From Methylobacterium iners (lineage in GTDB: Bacteria; Pseudomonadota; Alphaproteobacteria; Rhizobiales; Beijerinckiaceae): 64,000 nucleotides of DNA. Below the pieces are notes generated by a model. The model was not told the DNA's origin. It worked only from the letters and a program-made list of their open reading frames with translations, and made no database searches. A program made the translations under genes and the position numbers. Shown here in pieces: positions 52,183 through 61,272 of this stretch. Each line of letters begins with the position of its first letter. Within the stretch, counting starts at the first letter, position 1. Location of the stretch: the NCBI RefSeq assembly GCF_022179305.1, contig NZ_BPQP01000023.1, positions 1 through 64,000 of the forward strand. Reading direction: 5' to 3'.

Positions 52183-52853
52183 GGGGCCACCTCCGGGTCG
52201 GAGCGATACTCGGAGACGAGGAAGCCGAGCGGGTTCACCAACCGGTCACTCGTCGACATCTTCGCCCGTGGCTCGAAGCCGAAGGCGAGGGTGGCGATCC
52301 AGTGGGAGACCTTGGTCTCGTCGCCCCGCCGGCTCTCGCGCAGGTAGCGGACCGAGGCGAGGTGCGGCCCGAGCAGCGAGATTGCCTTGATGCGAATCTC
52401 CGCGATGCCAGACCGGCCGAAGGCGACCTGCGGGCTCTCCGGGTTCGAGCCCTTGTAGAGCGTCGCGAACCGGACCTGTTCAGGCCCACTCGAGAGCAAC
52501 GAGACGGTGCGGAAGTTCACCGGCGCCTCTACGAAGCTGTAGCCCTCGCGCATTCGGACGTATTGGCCGAGGAAGTACTTCATCACGGCCTCGTCGTAGG
52601 AGGCCGGGCCGGCATCGAGCCCTGAGACGACGTCGACGATGCCGGTCGCGTTGTCCACGCGCACGACGAACGGCTCGACGCTCTTCAGCGGACTCAGCGC
52701 CGCGACCGCGCCGACGGAGACGACGGAAAGCAGGCAGGCGCCGGTCGCGACACCCCAGGCGAGCCGTTTGGAACGATGTGCGGCGGTAAGCTGATCCTGC
52801 TCCCAGAGCCGGGCGCGCGCGAAGTAGGTTTTGAGATCGCTCGCTTCAACCAT
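52179..52853 (-). CDS. virB8: VirB8 inner-membrane assembly protein
   Basis: 224 aa from the ATG at 52853 (MVEASDLKTYFARARLWEQD). One membrane helix (AWGVATGACLLSVVSVGAVA) and the NTF2-like VirB8 domain: SVEPFVVRVDNATGIVDVVS, YDEAVMKYFLGQYVRMREGY and RYLRESRRGDETKVSHWIAT. The start lies inside the stop region of the lipoprotein gene. Confidence 0.93.
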   Translation of the reverse strand: MVEASDLKTYFARARLWEQDQLTAAHRSKRLAWGVATGACLLSVVSVGAVAALSPLKSVEPFVVRVDNATGIVDVVSGLDAGPASYDEAVMKYFLGQYVRMREGYSFVEAPVNFRTVSLLSSGPEQVRFATLYKGSNPESPQVAFGRSGIAEIRIKAISLLGPHLASVRYLRESRRGDETKVSHWIATLAFGFEPRAKMSTSDRLVNPLGFLVSEYRSDPEVAP

Positions 52854-53199
52854 GATCGACCTCGCCGGTGCAGGGCTGCAGAGATGCGGCAACGTCGAAG
52901 CCTGGCACCGCTCGTCGACGAGCCTCTCCGACGCGCTCGGGGGTGACCGCTTCGCCCTTGCGAATGACCGGGTCACTGGAAGGGATGGGAGCCGATGTCG
53001 GTGCCTGGCTCGGGACCGACGTGATCGCGCTCGCGACGGGAACCCCCGGCCTCGTTCCCTCCCAGTCCCACATCGAGCGGTTGAGCGGGCGGCGCGCCCC
53101 GCCGTCGCAACTCGGCGCCGGCGTCGGCCCCATCACGCTCGTACATCCTCCACACCCGGTCGCGATCACGACCAAGCTTGCCATCATGATCCGTTGCAT
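52846..53199 (-). CDS. VirB7-like lipoprotein
   Basis: 117 aa: MQRIMMASLVVIATGCGGCT gives a lipoprotein signal with lipidatable Cys, then a Pro/Thr-rich tail and SDPVIRKGEAVTPERVGEAR. Position just before virB8 and the short lipoprotein nature fit VirB7, which anchors VirB9 in the outer membrane. It is larger than classical VirB7 (~50 aa), so the homology is by position rather than sequence. It overlaps virB8 by eight bases. Confidence 0.65.
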   Translation of the reverse strand: MQRIMMASLVVIATGCGGCTSVMGPTPAPSCDGGARRPLNRSMWDWEGTRPGVPVASAITSVPSQAPTSAPIPSSDPVIRKGEAVTPERVGEARRRAVPGFDVAASLQPCTGEVDHG

Positions 53200-53272
53200 G
53201 AGTCTGTCCCCTGTTTGCTGGGCCCAGCTCTGCGGCGGGCTCCTGGTTTGCGGTCGACGCCGAGGCCCTTCG

Positions 53273-54256
53273 CTACCCGGCCCGGTTCCGTTCGATGATG
53301 CCGCCGGACCGCGCGGTCCGGATCGCCGCAGCCGACTGCCGTGCGGCGGCGCGCGAGCCCGCATAGGCGCCGGCCGCCGCGGCTGTGCCGCCGGTCAATG
53401 CGGCTGCAGTCAGGCTCCGACTCATGGCGCGGCCGGCGAGCGACGCCCCGCCGCCGGCGAGCGCCCCGGCGATCTCGGGCAACTGGAGGGCGACGTAGGC
53501 GGCGAGCCCCAGGATGGCGCTGATCGCCACCGCGCCAACGATGAGCTGGCCGCCGGTTGCGGCGTTGGCGCCGTACTTGTCGACGAACTGCACAACCGTG
53601 GTCAGCATCAACCCGACGAGCGCGATGACGAGGACCTGCAGCACGACGAAGTTGGCGAGTTGACGCGTCCAAGCCTCGGCGAAGGGGCGAGTCGCCTCGA
53701 ACAGAGCGAGCGCGACGAAGATCGGTCCGAGCGCGATCACCAGCGCCATGCCGACCTTGGCGTAGAGCATAATTGCGAATTGTAGGAAGCCAGCGGCGGC
53801 GGTGAACACCATCAGGATCGCAGCCACGAGCGCAGGAGCGATGTTGGTCAGTCCTGCCTGCTCGTAGATCTTCGTCGCGACCTCGATCCCCTTGTTCAAG
53901 AGCTGATCGAAGGGTTGGCCGGACTTCATGTTGAGGCCGGCACCAGAGATCGCGTTGCCGATCTCGCGCGGCAGCGTGTCGTTGAACAGGTCGGTGACGT
54001 ATTGCTGGAAGGTGGCGGCGTTGGTGGCGAGCATGACGATGGCGACGAGGCGGACCGAGCGCCAGGCGAAATCCATGACCGGCTCGCGCACGCCGCCGCG
54101 GATGATCGCGATGCCGTAGAGCACGATGTAGAGCATCAGCCCGACGCGCAGCGGCCCGCTGACCGCCGAGGTCAGGTTCGTCACCGAATCCGAGACGAAC
54201 CGCGTGATCGGCTGCTCGAACTCGCGCAGAAACTCGTCGAAGACCTGGATCGCCAT
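53273..54256 (-). CDS. virB6: VirB6 / TrbL polytopic membrane protein
   Basis: 327 aa with about six membrane helices: GLMLYIVLYGIAIIRGG, ALVAAILMVFTAAAGFLQFA, LYAKVGMALVIALGPIFVAL, ANFVVLQVLVIALVGLML and IVGAVAISAILGLAAYVALQ, plus an Ala/Gly-rich tail. The FVALALFEATRPFAEAWTRQ segment is typical of VirB6/TrbL. It forms the inner-membrane part of the DNA pathway. Confidence 0.9.
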   Translation of the reverse strand: MAIQVFDEFLREFEQPITRFVSDSVTNLTSAVSGPLRVGLMLYIVLYGIAIIRGGVREPVMDFAWRSVRLVAIVMLATNAATFQQYVTDLFNDTLPREIGNAISGAGLNMKSGQPFDQLLNKGIEVATKIYEQAGLTNIAPALVAAILMVFTAAAGFLQFAIMLYAKVGMALVIALGPIFVALALFEATRPFAEAWTRQLANFVVLQVLVIALVGLMLTTVVQFVDKYGANAATGGQLIVGAVAISAILGLAAYVALQLPEIAGALAGGGASLAGRAMSRSLTAAALTGGTAAAAGAYAGSRAAARQSAAAIRTARSGGIIERNRAG

Positions 54257-54269
54257 GCGGATCTCCTGT

Positions 54270-54554
54270 TCAGTTCCTGAGGCTCTGAATGGCGCGCTCG
54301 CGCCCGAGCATCATGATCCGCTCCTTGGCGTGGCCTGCGTTCCGGCACTCCGGCGTATCGCCGATGCCGCCTGGGTCGTTTCTGCAGCGCGCCCAGGTCT
54401 CGTCGAGCGCTGCGGGATTCTCGAGAAACTGCAGCACCGTGCGGTACTTCGACTTCCGGCTCGCATCGCTGAGTGTCGGCTGAGCGGGTGGCGCGGGATC
54501 GTTGCAGGCGCCGACAACGGTCAGCACGGCCAAGGCGAGGGCAGGGCGGCTCAT
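54270..54554 (-). CDS. eexN: EexN-like entry-exclusion lipoprotein
   Basis: 94 aa: lipoprotein signal LALAVLTVVGACNDPAPPAQ, then YRTVLQFLENPAALDETWAR, CRNDPGGIGDTPECRNAGHA, the conserved Cys-containing pattern of EexN proteins. It blocks uptake of a second copy of the same plasmid. Placed between virB5 and virB6, the usual site. It overlaps the virB5 stop. Confidence 0.85.
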   Translation of the reverse strand: MSRPALALAVLTVVGACNDPAPPAQPTLSDASRKSKYRTVLQFLENPAALDETWARCRNDPGGIGDTPECRNAGHAKERIMMLGRERAIQSLRN

Positions 54555-55243
54555 CGGACCGCCGCCTTCATCTCGTCGATGAGCTGGCGGCCGCGCTCGC
54601 GCTCGCGCTGCCCGTTCATCTCGCCCTGCGCCCGCTGGACCATCGCGAGACCCTGCATGCGCAGCACGTCGTTCTGGAGGAGCGTCGACTCGACTTGGAC
54701 GCGGGCGGAGAGGTCGAGGACATCCTTGACGTCGCGCGCCTGCCCGATCTGCTGGCGCAGCTTGTCGAGTTCGTCGACGCGCTTGGCCGCCGTGTCGTAA
54801 ACGGCCTGCCCGATCGAATGGCTCGTGCCGGTCTGGCGCGCGATGCGGTCGAGCTCAGTTGCGTAGAAGGCATTACCGGGATTGGCAGTGTAGACCCGGT
54901 TCTGGGTCAGGTAGCTGTCGAGCGAGGACGCGAAGGTTCCAGAGCCCGATCCGTTTACGAGGCTCTCGATCTGCGAGAACTCGGCGGGAAGATACTTGCG
55001 GAACTGCGTCGAGTTCAGGAGGCCCGCAACGTCGCCTGCATTGGTCAGCTTGTTGAAGCTGTCATAGAGGCGTTTAGCCTGGGTGAGCTGATCGTTCAGC
55101 GCGGTGAGCTGCTTCTCCATTTGCTGGACCTGATCGACGAGCTTGGCGACCGCGGTGGGGTCGTAGACGATGTCGAAGGCTGTGGCCGGTACGGTCACCA
55201 AGACCAGGGCCAGTGATGCCGTCAGTCGCGCGAAACGTCTCAT
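54551..55243 (-). CDS. virB5: VirB5 / TrbJ-like minor pilus protein
   Basis: 230 aa from the ATG at 55243, signal peptide LTASLALVLVTVPATAFDIV. It is mostly helical and coiled-coil: LVDQVQQMEKQLTALNDQLT, QAKRLYDSFNKLTNAGDVAG and VDELDKLRQQIGQARDVKDV. Helical VirB5/TrbJ proteins sit at the pilus tip and help contact the recipient. Overlaps virB4 by four bases. Confidence 0.88.
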   Translation of the reverse strand: MRRFARLTASLALVLVTVPATAFDIVYDPTAVAKLVDQVQQMEKQLTALNDQLTQAKRLYDSFNKLTNAGDVAGLLNSTQFRKYLPAEFSQIESLVNGSGSGTFASSLDSYLTQNRVYTANPGNAFYATELDRIARQTGTSHSIGQAVYDTAAKRVDELDKLRQQIGQARDVKDVLDLSARVQVESTLLQNDVLRMQGLAMVQRAQGEMNGQRERERGRQLIDEMKAAVR

Positions 55244-57615
55244 CGAAGGTTGCTCCGCTGTACGTGGAAGGCGGGAAGCCAAGCTGCCGGGTCTTCGCCC
55301 AGCTCGGAGCGAAGCCGATCGACGAGTTCGACCGTCGCAGTCCGACCCGACAGAACGGCGAGGTGATCCTCCATCCCGGTGAGGTCGAGCTCGGCGACGA
55401 CGGCATGCCGTCCCTGCTTGACCAGGAAGCGCCGGCTCTCGTTCGAGAGGTCTTCCTTGACCAGGCGGTACTCGCGCCGGCTGAGATGAAAGCCGTCGAC
55501 GTAATCCGCTGCCTGGCCCCGAGGGTTCGGGAAGAACACCTGGGTCGGACATTGCTCGACGATGGTGTGGGCGATCGGGCTCGCCAAGGCGTCGCGCGGC
55601 GACTGCGTGCCGAACAGCATCGCGCCGTTCTTCTTGCGGATGGTCTTCAGGCCGTCATTGGCGAGCGCTCGGAAGGCGTCGTCGCCGAGCGCCTTCCAGA
55701 ACTCGTCGATCGCGATCAGGATGCGCCGCCCATCGATGAGCGCTTCGACCCGGTGGAACAACACCATCATCAGCGGCGTGCGAATCAGCGGATCGTCGAG
55801 GACCTCGGTCATGTCGAAGCCGAGCGCCGTCGCGTCGAGGCTGATGGCGTCGGCGTCGTTGTCGAGCACCCAGCCGAGTGGGCCACCCTCGCACCAGCGT
55901 TCGAGACGGGCGCCGATGCCCTCCGGATCGCGCTGGCCCAGAAAAACCCGCAAGGCAGAAAAGGAGCGCTCCTCTTTTGGCAGATCGCGCAGCGCGAGAA
56001 GCCCCGCGTCGATCCGGCCTTCGTCAACCGTCGAGAGCGGTCGGACCTCGGTTGAGACGAGCTGCCGGACGAGCCGTCCAAGGAAGGCGAGATTCTCTTG
56101 CGTCAGGTCGAGATGCTTCAGGGGTGCGCAGCCGGTCGGACGGCCAACGCGAAGGGCGAGATAGGTTCCGCCAAGCGCCCGGATCACAATTTCCGCGCCG
56201 CGGTCCTTGTCGAACAGGACCAACTGGCAACCGAGCTTTTCGGCCTGCGCGAGGGCAAAAGCGATGAACACCGTCTTGCCCGATCCCGACGGCCCGCAGA
56301 CGAAGGTGTTGCCGAGATCGCCAACATGGAAGGAGAAGTGGTAGGGCGCACCCGATGTTGTCTTGAGACAGGCAACCGCGACACCCCAATGATTCCCGTC
56401 CGCTTGCCCTGACGGATAGGTGTGAAAGGGCGAGAGGGCGGCGAAGTTGCGCGAGGTGATGGCGCCGGCCCGAGCCCGGTAGCGGAATAGGCCCGGGCAT
56501 TGCGCCCAGTAGGCCGCTTCGAGGCCGAGATCCTCGCGTGCGACGACGGCACCGGCTTCGGCGAGGATGCGCCTCCCGCGCGCCATCGTCTCCAGGAGAG
56601 ACGCCGGGCTCTCCGCGCGCAGCAGCACCGACACATGGTGGTCGCCCATGACGAAGCGGCCGGATTCGAGGTCGTCGAGGGCGGTGTCGAGATCGACGAT
56701 CTGGCTCGCGGCCGGGTCGTTCGACGAGAGCAACTGGTTCTGCTTGCGCGTCATCACAGCCTTGGCCTCGTGCTTCGAGAGGAAGGCGAAGGAGTGCGTG
56801 ACGACGAGTTCCATTGGGGCGGCGAGCAGGCCGTCGAGGAGGCCGGGCTTCGTCGTCGCCGGGTATTCCTTGAAGCCGAACATCCCAGCGAAGCGCGAAC
56901 GGCCGGCGCCGCGGATTTCCACGGCCTCGCGGCCGAAGATCAGGCGGTTCGTGTAGAGCGCCGGACCGATCGGGCCGTGAACGAGCGGGACGGGGAGGGC
57001 TTCGCCGGAGACGAGTTCATGCAGGAACTCGCTGACCTGCGAGAAGACGATTCCGCCGCGCTCGTAGAGCCCGAGCCGGCAGGGTCCGTAGGGAGCGAGC
57101 GCCGCCACGACGTCGCGCGTGGCGTCCTCGAGCTTCTTCAGGCCTCCGCTATCGAGCTCGTCGTTGGCGGCCCGGGTGCGGCCGATGCGAGACAGCAGCC
57201 CGACCGCACGCTCCGCTGGATCCCGGCCGGGGTGCCAGACAAGGGTGAGCGTCAGCTCGTTGCGATAAAGGTCCTGTGCGATGAGCCGCTTGCGGTAGGC
57301 CGCATCGAGATCACGGGCGAAGTCCGATCGGAAGCGCCCAATCGGATAATCCTGCGAGCGCCGGCGAATGACATGGGTCCAGAGCGCGAGGCGTTCGTCC
57401 GCGACGTTGCGCAAAGCGAGGTTGAGCTTGGCGTGGAGGTCGTTGAGCTCAGCCGGGTCGGCCGTTTCGAATGAGACCCCCTCGATCCGCACGCAGGTGA
57501 TGAGGGCTCGGGTAGTCATCGTCACGACATGCTCGGTCGCGTGACGCAGGTAGGGGAGGTGAGCGGCCGGGCCGACTTCGCGCAGCTTGAGGCGCTGCGT
57601 AGCTGAACTAGCCAT
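55240..57615 (-). CDS. virB4: VirB4 secretion ATPase
   Basis: 791 aa. The N-terminal CagE/TrbE region (TRALITCVRIEGVSFETADP, AVMTRKQNQLLSSNDPAASQ) is followed by the ATPase: FVCGPSGSGKTVFIAFALAQ (Walker A), GCQLVLFDKDRGAEIVIRAL, and GRRILIAIDEFWKALGDDAF (Walker B), then FGTQSPRDALASPIAHTIVE. It powers pilus assembly and substrate export. Full family length. Overlaps virB3 by eight bases. Confidence 0.95.
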   Translation of the reverse strand: MASSATQRLKLREVGPAAHLPYLRHATEHVVTMTTRALITCVRIEGVSFETADPAELNDLHAKLNLALRNVADERLALWTHVIRRRSQDYPIGRFRSDFARDLDAAYRKRLIAQDLYRNELTLTLVWHPGRDPAERAVGLLSRIGRTRAANDELDSGGLKKLEDATRDVVAALAPYGPCRLGLYERGGIVFSQVSEFLHELVSGEALPVPLVHGPIGPALYTNRLIFGREAVEIRGAGRSRFAGMFGFKEYPATTKPGLLDGLLAAPMELVVTHSFAFLSKHEAKAVMTRKQNQLLSSNDPAASQIVDLDTALDDLESGRFVMGDHHVSVLLRAESPASLLETMARGRRILAEAGAVVAREDLGLEAAYWAQCPGLFRYRARAGAITSRNFAALSPFHTYPSGQADGNHWGVAVACLKTTSGAPYHFSFHVGDLGNTFVCGPSGSGKTVFIAFALAQAEKLGCQLVLFDKDRGAEIVIRALGGTYLALRVGRPTGCAPLKHLDLTQENLAFLGRLVRQLVSTEVRPLSTVDEGRIDAGLLALRDLPKEERSFSALRVFLGQRDPEGIGARLERWCEGGPLGWVLDNDADAISLDATALGFDMTEVLDDPLIRTPLMMVLFHRVEALIDGRRILIAIDEFWKALGDDAFRALANDGLKTIRKKNGAMLFGTQSPRDALASPIAHTIVEQCPTQVFFPNPRGQAADYVDGFHLSRREYRLVKEDLSNESRRFLVKQGRHAVVAELDLTGMEDHLAVLSGRTATVELVDRLRSELGEDPAAWLPAFHVQRSNLR

Positions 57616-57943
57616 GAGCGAGTTCCTCCGGCCGGTAGCGGCGAACGAGTGGAAGGGGCGTGCAGGACGAACCGCCCCACAGCCCGACGTTGCGGTGGCG
57701 CCCGCGCGTCTCGAACCAGGCGAACAGGATGCGGAACTGGTTCGGGTCGTACCGGCACATGAGCCGGCAGGCGAGATGGATCGGCAGCGCCACGAGGCCG
57801 TAGAGCAGGGAGCCGGCGAGGATGAACAGGATCGAGGAAAAGATCATGTTCAAGCCCATGGCTTCCATGGTGACCCCCATGAGCATCGCGGGTCGGGTGC
57901 AGGCGAGGAACAGGGTGTCCTCGACGAGGCGTTCGTCGGACAT
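57608..57943 (-). CDS. virB3: VirB3 inner-membrane protein
   Basis: 111 aa with two close membrane helices (GVTMEAMGLNMIFSSILFIL; AGSLLYGLVALPIHLACRLM). DTLFLACTRPAMLMGV is the VirB3/TrbD signature. Works with VirB4 and the pilin. Followed upstream by a 68-bp gap to virB2. Confidence 0.9.
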   Translation of the reverse strand: MSDERLVEDTLFLACTRPAMLMGVTMEAMGLNMIFSSILFILAGSLLYGLVALPIHLACRLMCRYDPNQFRILFAWFETRGRHRNVGLWGGSSCTPLPLVRRYRPEELAHG

Positions 57944-58011
57944 GCCGGAATCCAGGTTTGGGAATGGAGGAGTGGTGATTGCAAAGCCGCATCACGGCGG
58001 CCTGAGGTGGT

Positions 58012-58308
58012 CTACTTGCCGGTGATGGTCGAGACGATCTCGGACGCGCCGAACAGGATCGCGACGCCGAAGACGACGTAGCCAGCCTTGCGCAGGTCGA
58101 GGTAGCCGAACATCCAGGCCATGCCGGTAACGATCACGGCGAGCGTCGCGAGGAGCTTGGCGACGTTGCCCGTCAACGTGTCGACGATGTTCTGCAGGAC
58201 CTTCTCGACACCACCGAGGGATTGCGCAGAGGCGGGCTCGGCTAAGGCCAGGCACACCAGGGCGGCGGTGAGCCCGAGGCAAGCGGCATGGCGATAGGTT
58301 TGCGACAT
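58012..58308 (-). CDS. virB2: VirB2 / TrbC major pilin
   Basis: 98 aa from MSQTYRHAACLGL (58308). Signal peptide ending PASA, then QSLGGVEKVLQNIVDTLTGN and two hydrophobic helices (VAKLLATLAVIVTGMAWMFG; GYVVFGVAILFGASEIVSTI) as in VirB2 pilins. Structural subunit of the transfer pilus. Confidence 0.9.
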   Translation of the reverse strand: MSQTYRHAACLGLTAALVCLALAEPASAQSLGGVEKVLQNIVDTLTGNVAKLLATLAVIVTGMAWMFGYLDLRKAGYVVFGVAILFGASEIVSTITGK

Positions 58309-58368
58309 GGGAGTCCTCGTCGGAAGGGAAGGGCACATGGGCTCAGGGAAAACGGAGCGTTGCCGCCG

Positions 58369-58908
58369 CTACTCGGACGTTGGGTAGACGAGCGCGGTGC
58401 TGATCTTGGCCTGCCCGTAGACGTCCCGAGCCCTGGCGACCGCTGAGGGGGGCTGCATGGGCTCCGGATCCGCTGGGACGGCCCCCGATGGGGTCGGCCG
58501 GTTCGCACGCGGAGATGCTACCGCCAGGGGCGGGGATGGGAGACCGCTCCTTCTACCCAGAGGCTGGAGCGCGCTGGGGTCCTCCTTCATCAGGCGGGCA
58601 GCTACGCGGAGGTTCGTACAGGGCTCGAAGACGTCGCCGATCGGCACGCCGAGTCTTTCGACAGCATAGCTGTTGATACCGGCGAGCCCGAGCCGGGAAC
58701 GCTGGCCCGCCACCCGTATCTCCATCGCAAGGGCGACGGCCTCTTCCTTCGAGAAGGCCTGGAGCGAGAGGGGACGCCCGCTCTGGATCGTTGAGAGGAC
58801 CAGCGGCTCGAACCCGCTCGCTTCGCGCACGATGGCAATCAGCGGTGCGGCTGCCTGACCGGGCGCGCATTGTCCGATCAGGGCGGTGAGGGCGAGGACA
58901 TCCAGCAT
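58369..58908 (-). CDS. virB1: VirB1-like lytic transglycosylase
   Basis: 179 aa with a short signal-like N-terminus (MLDVLALTALIGQCAPGQAA). SLT domain: LIAIVREASGFEPLVLSTIQ (probable catalytic Glu), RSRLGLAGINSYAVERLGVP and VFEPCTNLRVAARLMKEDPS. It opens the peptidoglycan for the secretion channel. The tail is Pro-rich. It starts 21 bases after the luxI stop, so it shares the luxI transcript. Confidence 0.88.
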   Translation of the reverse strand: MLDVLALTALIGQCAPGQAAAPLIAIVREASGFEPLVLSTIQSGRPLSLQAFSKEEAVALAMEIRVAGQRSRLGLAGINSYAVERLGVPIGDVFEPCTNLRVAARLMKEDPSALQPLGRRSGLPSPPLAVASPRANRPTPSGAVPADPEPMQPPSAVARARDVYGQAKISTALVYPTSE

Positions 58909-58929
58909 GGCGTGGGTCCTTTCCTGCTT

Positions 58930-59574
58930 TCACGCCGCCAGCTTCAACAATCCACGGATGGCGGCCGGACGGATCGTCTCGCGCGATACTTCGCGAAACG
59001 CGCTGAGATGCTCGCGCGTGATCGGAAGCAGCCCGGCGACGGCGTCGGTCGAGCCGATCCGGCGCGGCGTGCCGAGGCGTTGCAGGGGCCAGCCGGAGCG
59101 GCGAAGGATCCGCTCCATGCGGGTATCTGTGACGGTGGCAAGGGTGTGCTGTCCATGAGCGAGGCACCACTCGAGAATGCCGGCGAACAGGAGCGTGGTC
59201 GCGCGCCGGGTTCCATTCCCCGTCACGTCCCTCACCCGGCTCGTGTCGACGCAGAAGCGGGAACTCTCGACGATCCCAGGGCTGCGCGGTGCCTCGCCGT
59301 CGCCCACCAGAAAGGGAAAGGTGTCGGCGAGCATGTTGGGCCCGAGCGTTGGAAGCAGTCGGACATGTCCGACGACCTCACTCTCCTCCGCGACAACGAG
59401 AAGGTAGGTGGCGTCTTCCGCGTCGTAGCGGTCGATCTCCATATCGCCCGACACGATGACGTCCCATTCGAGCCGATCCTTGAAGACCCGGCCGCGCAAC
59501 CGATGCATCCCGGCGACCAAGTCGAGGTGGCGGCCAAAGACGTGGCGGGTCAGGGTCAAGGTGCTCAACTGCAT
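58930..59574 (-). CDS. Acyl-homoserine-lactone synthase (LuxI/TraI family)
   Basis: 214 aa from the ATG at 59574. Conserved LuxI residues are visible: MHRLRGRVFKDRLEWDV (Arg, Phe, Trp), MEIDRYDAEDATYLLVV (two Asp), VVGHVRLLPTLGPNML (Arg), VESSRFCVD (Glu, Arg). Makes the quorum signal from SAM and an acyl-ACP. First gene of the virB operon and placed directly downstream of a lux box, so signal production and transfer genes rise together. Confidence 0.93.
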   Translation of the reverse strand: MQLSTLTLTRHVFGRHLDLVAGMHRLRGRVFKDRLEWDVIVSGDMEIDRYDAEDATYLLVVAEESEVVGHVRLLPTLGPNMLADTFPFLVGDGEAPRSPGIVESSRFCVDTSRVRDVTGNGTRRATTLLFAGILEWCLAHGQHTLATVTDTRMERILRRSGWPLQRLGTPRRIGSTDAVAGLLPITREHLSAFREVSRETIRPAAIRGLLKLAA

Positions 59575-59636
59575 CAGAATTCTCGCTGGTGGCTGATCGA
59601 TGCCACGAGCAGACCAGAAGAGGCCGGAGTTCCGAT

Positions 59637-59656
59637 ACCTGGTGAAAACCACAGGT
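59637..59656. promoter_or_regulatory. lux box
   Basis: ACCTGGTGAAAACCACAGGT fits the canonical 20-bp ACCTG-N10-CAGGT dyad bound by LuxR-AHL. It lies 62 bases before luxI and 156 before luxR, in the divergent intergenic region. Confidence 0.85.
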
Positions 59657-59812
59657 GTTGCGCATTCGCCGCAGCGAACTGTCGATTGCGGCGTGCGCCG
59701 GCCGGTTAGGTTGATTGATCGGCCGCTTCCGGTTGCAAGGAGCGGAGGCGATCGCTCGGAGCGGCCGCACACGAAGGACAACGGACGGCCCAAGCAAGGC
59801 CGAGGGGGATTG

Positions 59813-60535
59813 ATGGCGCGTAAGGATGTAATTCAAGAGTTCCTGGATGCCCTCCACACGGCTTCCGAAGAGGTCGCCTTCGCCAGTGCCGCAAGCCGAT
59901 TGGGTGATGCGCTCGGGTTCCGCTGGTTCACCTATCTCAGCGTCGGAGATGGCAAACCGGACGTCATGAGCACGTATCCGGCGATCTGGAGCGATCACTA
60001 TCTCAGCAGCGGCTACGATAGGGTCGATCCCGTCGTGGCGGCCTCACGGCGGCAAACGGTTCCCTTCTGTTGGGGAGCTCTGGACTCCGCCCGGCCCGCG
60101 GATGCAGCCGCCATCCGCTTGTTCGACGACGCGGCGAGCTTCGGAATCGTGTCAGGCCTGACAGTGCCGTTCCGCGGTCCGAAGGGAAGGACGGCCCTGT
60201 TCACCCTCTCTACCGACGAAGTCTCGCCCGCGTTGCTCCGGCGTGCCGAGGAACTGAAATTTTACGTGCAGGTGTGCGGTCTCCATCTTCACAATCAACT
60301 CGCCGGGCGTGTCGAGCGCTTCATGCCCGAGCATCCAAAACGGAACCTGACGCCGCGGCAACGAGCATGCCTGCTCGCAGCAGCCGAAGGCCAATCCGCC
60401 AAGCAGGCCGCCCGCTCCATCGACCTTACCCCACGCACCGTGCAGCATCATCACGAGGAAGCGAAGCGCAGGCTGGGTGCGCAATCGTTGACGCATGCGG
60501 TCGCTCTGGCGCTAAGGGAGGGGATGATCTCCTGA
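59813..60535 (+). CDS. LuxR-family quorum-sensing regulator
   Basis: 240 aa from the ATG at 59813 (GAGGGGG ahead). The N-terminal autoinducer domain has FTYLSVGDGKPDV, YPAIWSDHYLSSGYDRVDPV and TVPFCWGALD with the conserved Trp/Tyr/Asp/Trp set. The C-terminal helix-turn-helix has LTPRQRACLLAAAEGQSAKQ, AARSIDLTPRTVQHHHEEAK. It should bind the AHL made by the adjacent synthase and activate the lux-box promoter of luxI-virB. Confidence 0.93.
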   Translation: MARKDVIQEFLDALHTASEEVAFASAASRLGDALGFRWFTYLSVGDGKPDVMSTYPAIWSDHYLSSGYDRVDPVVAASRRQTVPFCWGALDSARPADAAAIRLFDDAASFGIVSGLTVPFRGPKGRTALFTLSTDEVSPALLRRAEELKFYVQVCGLHLHNQLAGRVERFMPEHPKRNLTPRQRACLLAAAEGQSAKQAARSIDLTPRTVQHHHEEAKRRLGAQSLTHAVALALREGMIS

Positions 60536-61272
60536 GCCCCCCGCCGCCATGGTCAGACTTGCCGCAGTTTGATGCTACTTGTAGGCTGGGCACTCAAAGC
60601 ACGACGGATCAGGCAGATGCGGTACTCGGCGGCTACCGAATTCGTCTACAGCCCTCACTAATCGTATTCATGTCCATTTGCGGTTACCTGCGCGGGCTGA
60701 TGCCTCGGATCTTAATGACACCACACCTAGCAACTACATTCGTCGATTCTAGCCATCCGTGCGTTGCGGCATTCCTCGCAGCTTCGCGAAGCTTATATAG
60801 GCGGGCACGGCCCTCAGGAGGTCTGGCTCGCTTTCCTCTCGCACGATGAAGCGGTCGACCAAATAGGCGGACCGCTCGCCAGTATGGCGCGAACTCCAGA
60901 AGCTCTTCGCAGACGTCCTCCGCCCGGCTGTCGAGAGGCATTGATCCGACTAGCGTCGTCAAACGCTTTATAGGACACGCGCACGAGCGACTGTTCAAGA
61001 TGGTGTTGATCCGCGTCCAGCACCCGAGCTTCAGTCCTCTGATGGGCGGTCGCCTGGTTCCCGGCGAGGCCTGACGACAATGCCGGTTGCTGGCAATGGA
61101 AGCATCAAGGTCCTCTCACACGCAGGCTCTCGCTGTTGGCTTGGCGTAGCACGAAGGCTCTGATGCGTCGCAAGCATCGAAAAATAGGTAGGCGGGTCAA
61201 AATGGGGTTTTCGGATCGGCCGAATGTGGCGGCGCGACGGCAACGCGACGCTGATACGTGACCAGCCTCGTG
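60536..61272. other. Intergenic with a gene remnant on the minus strand
   Basis: About 740 bases. The minus strand 60949-60749 is open without an ATG and reads convincing protein (KSFWSSRHTGERSAYLVDRF, IVREESEPDLLRAVPAYISF, AKLRGMPQRTDG-stop). A second frame just upstream also looks coding (DADQHHLEQSLVRVSYKAFD). Together they suggest a small decayed gene of unknown family. The rest has no recognisable feature. Confidence 0.35.
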
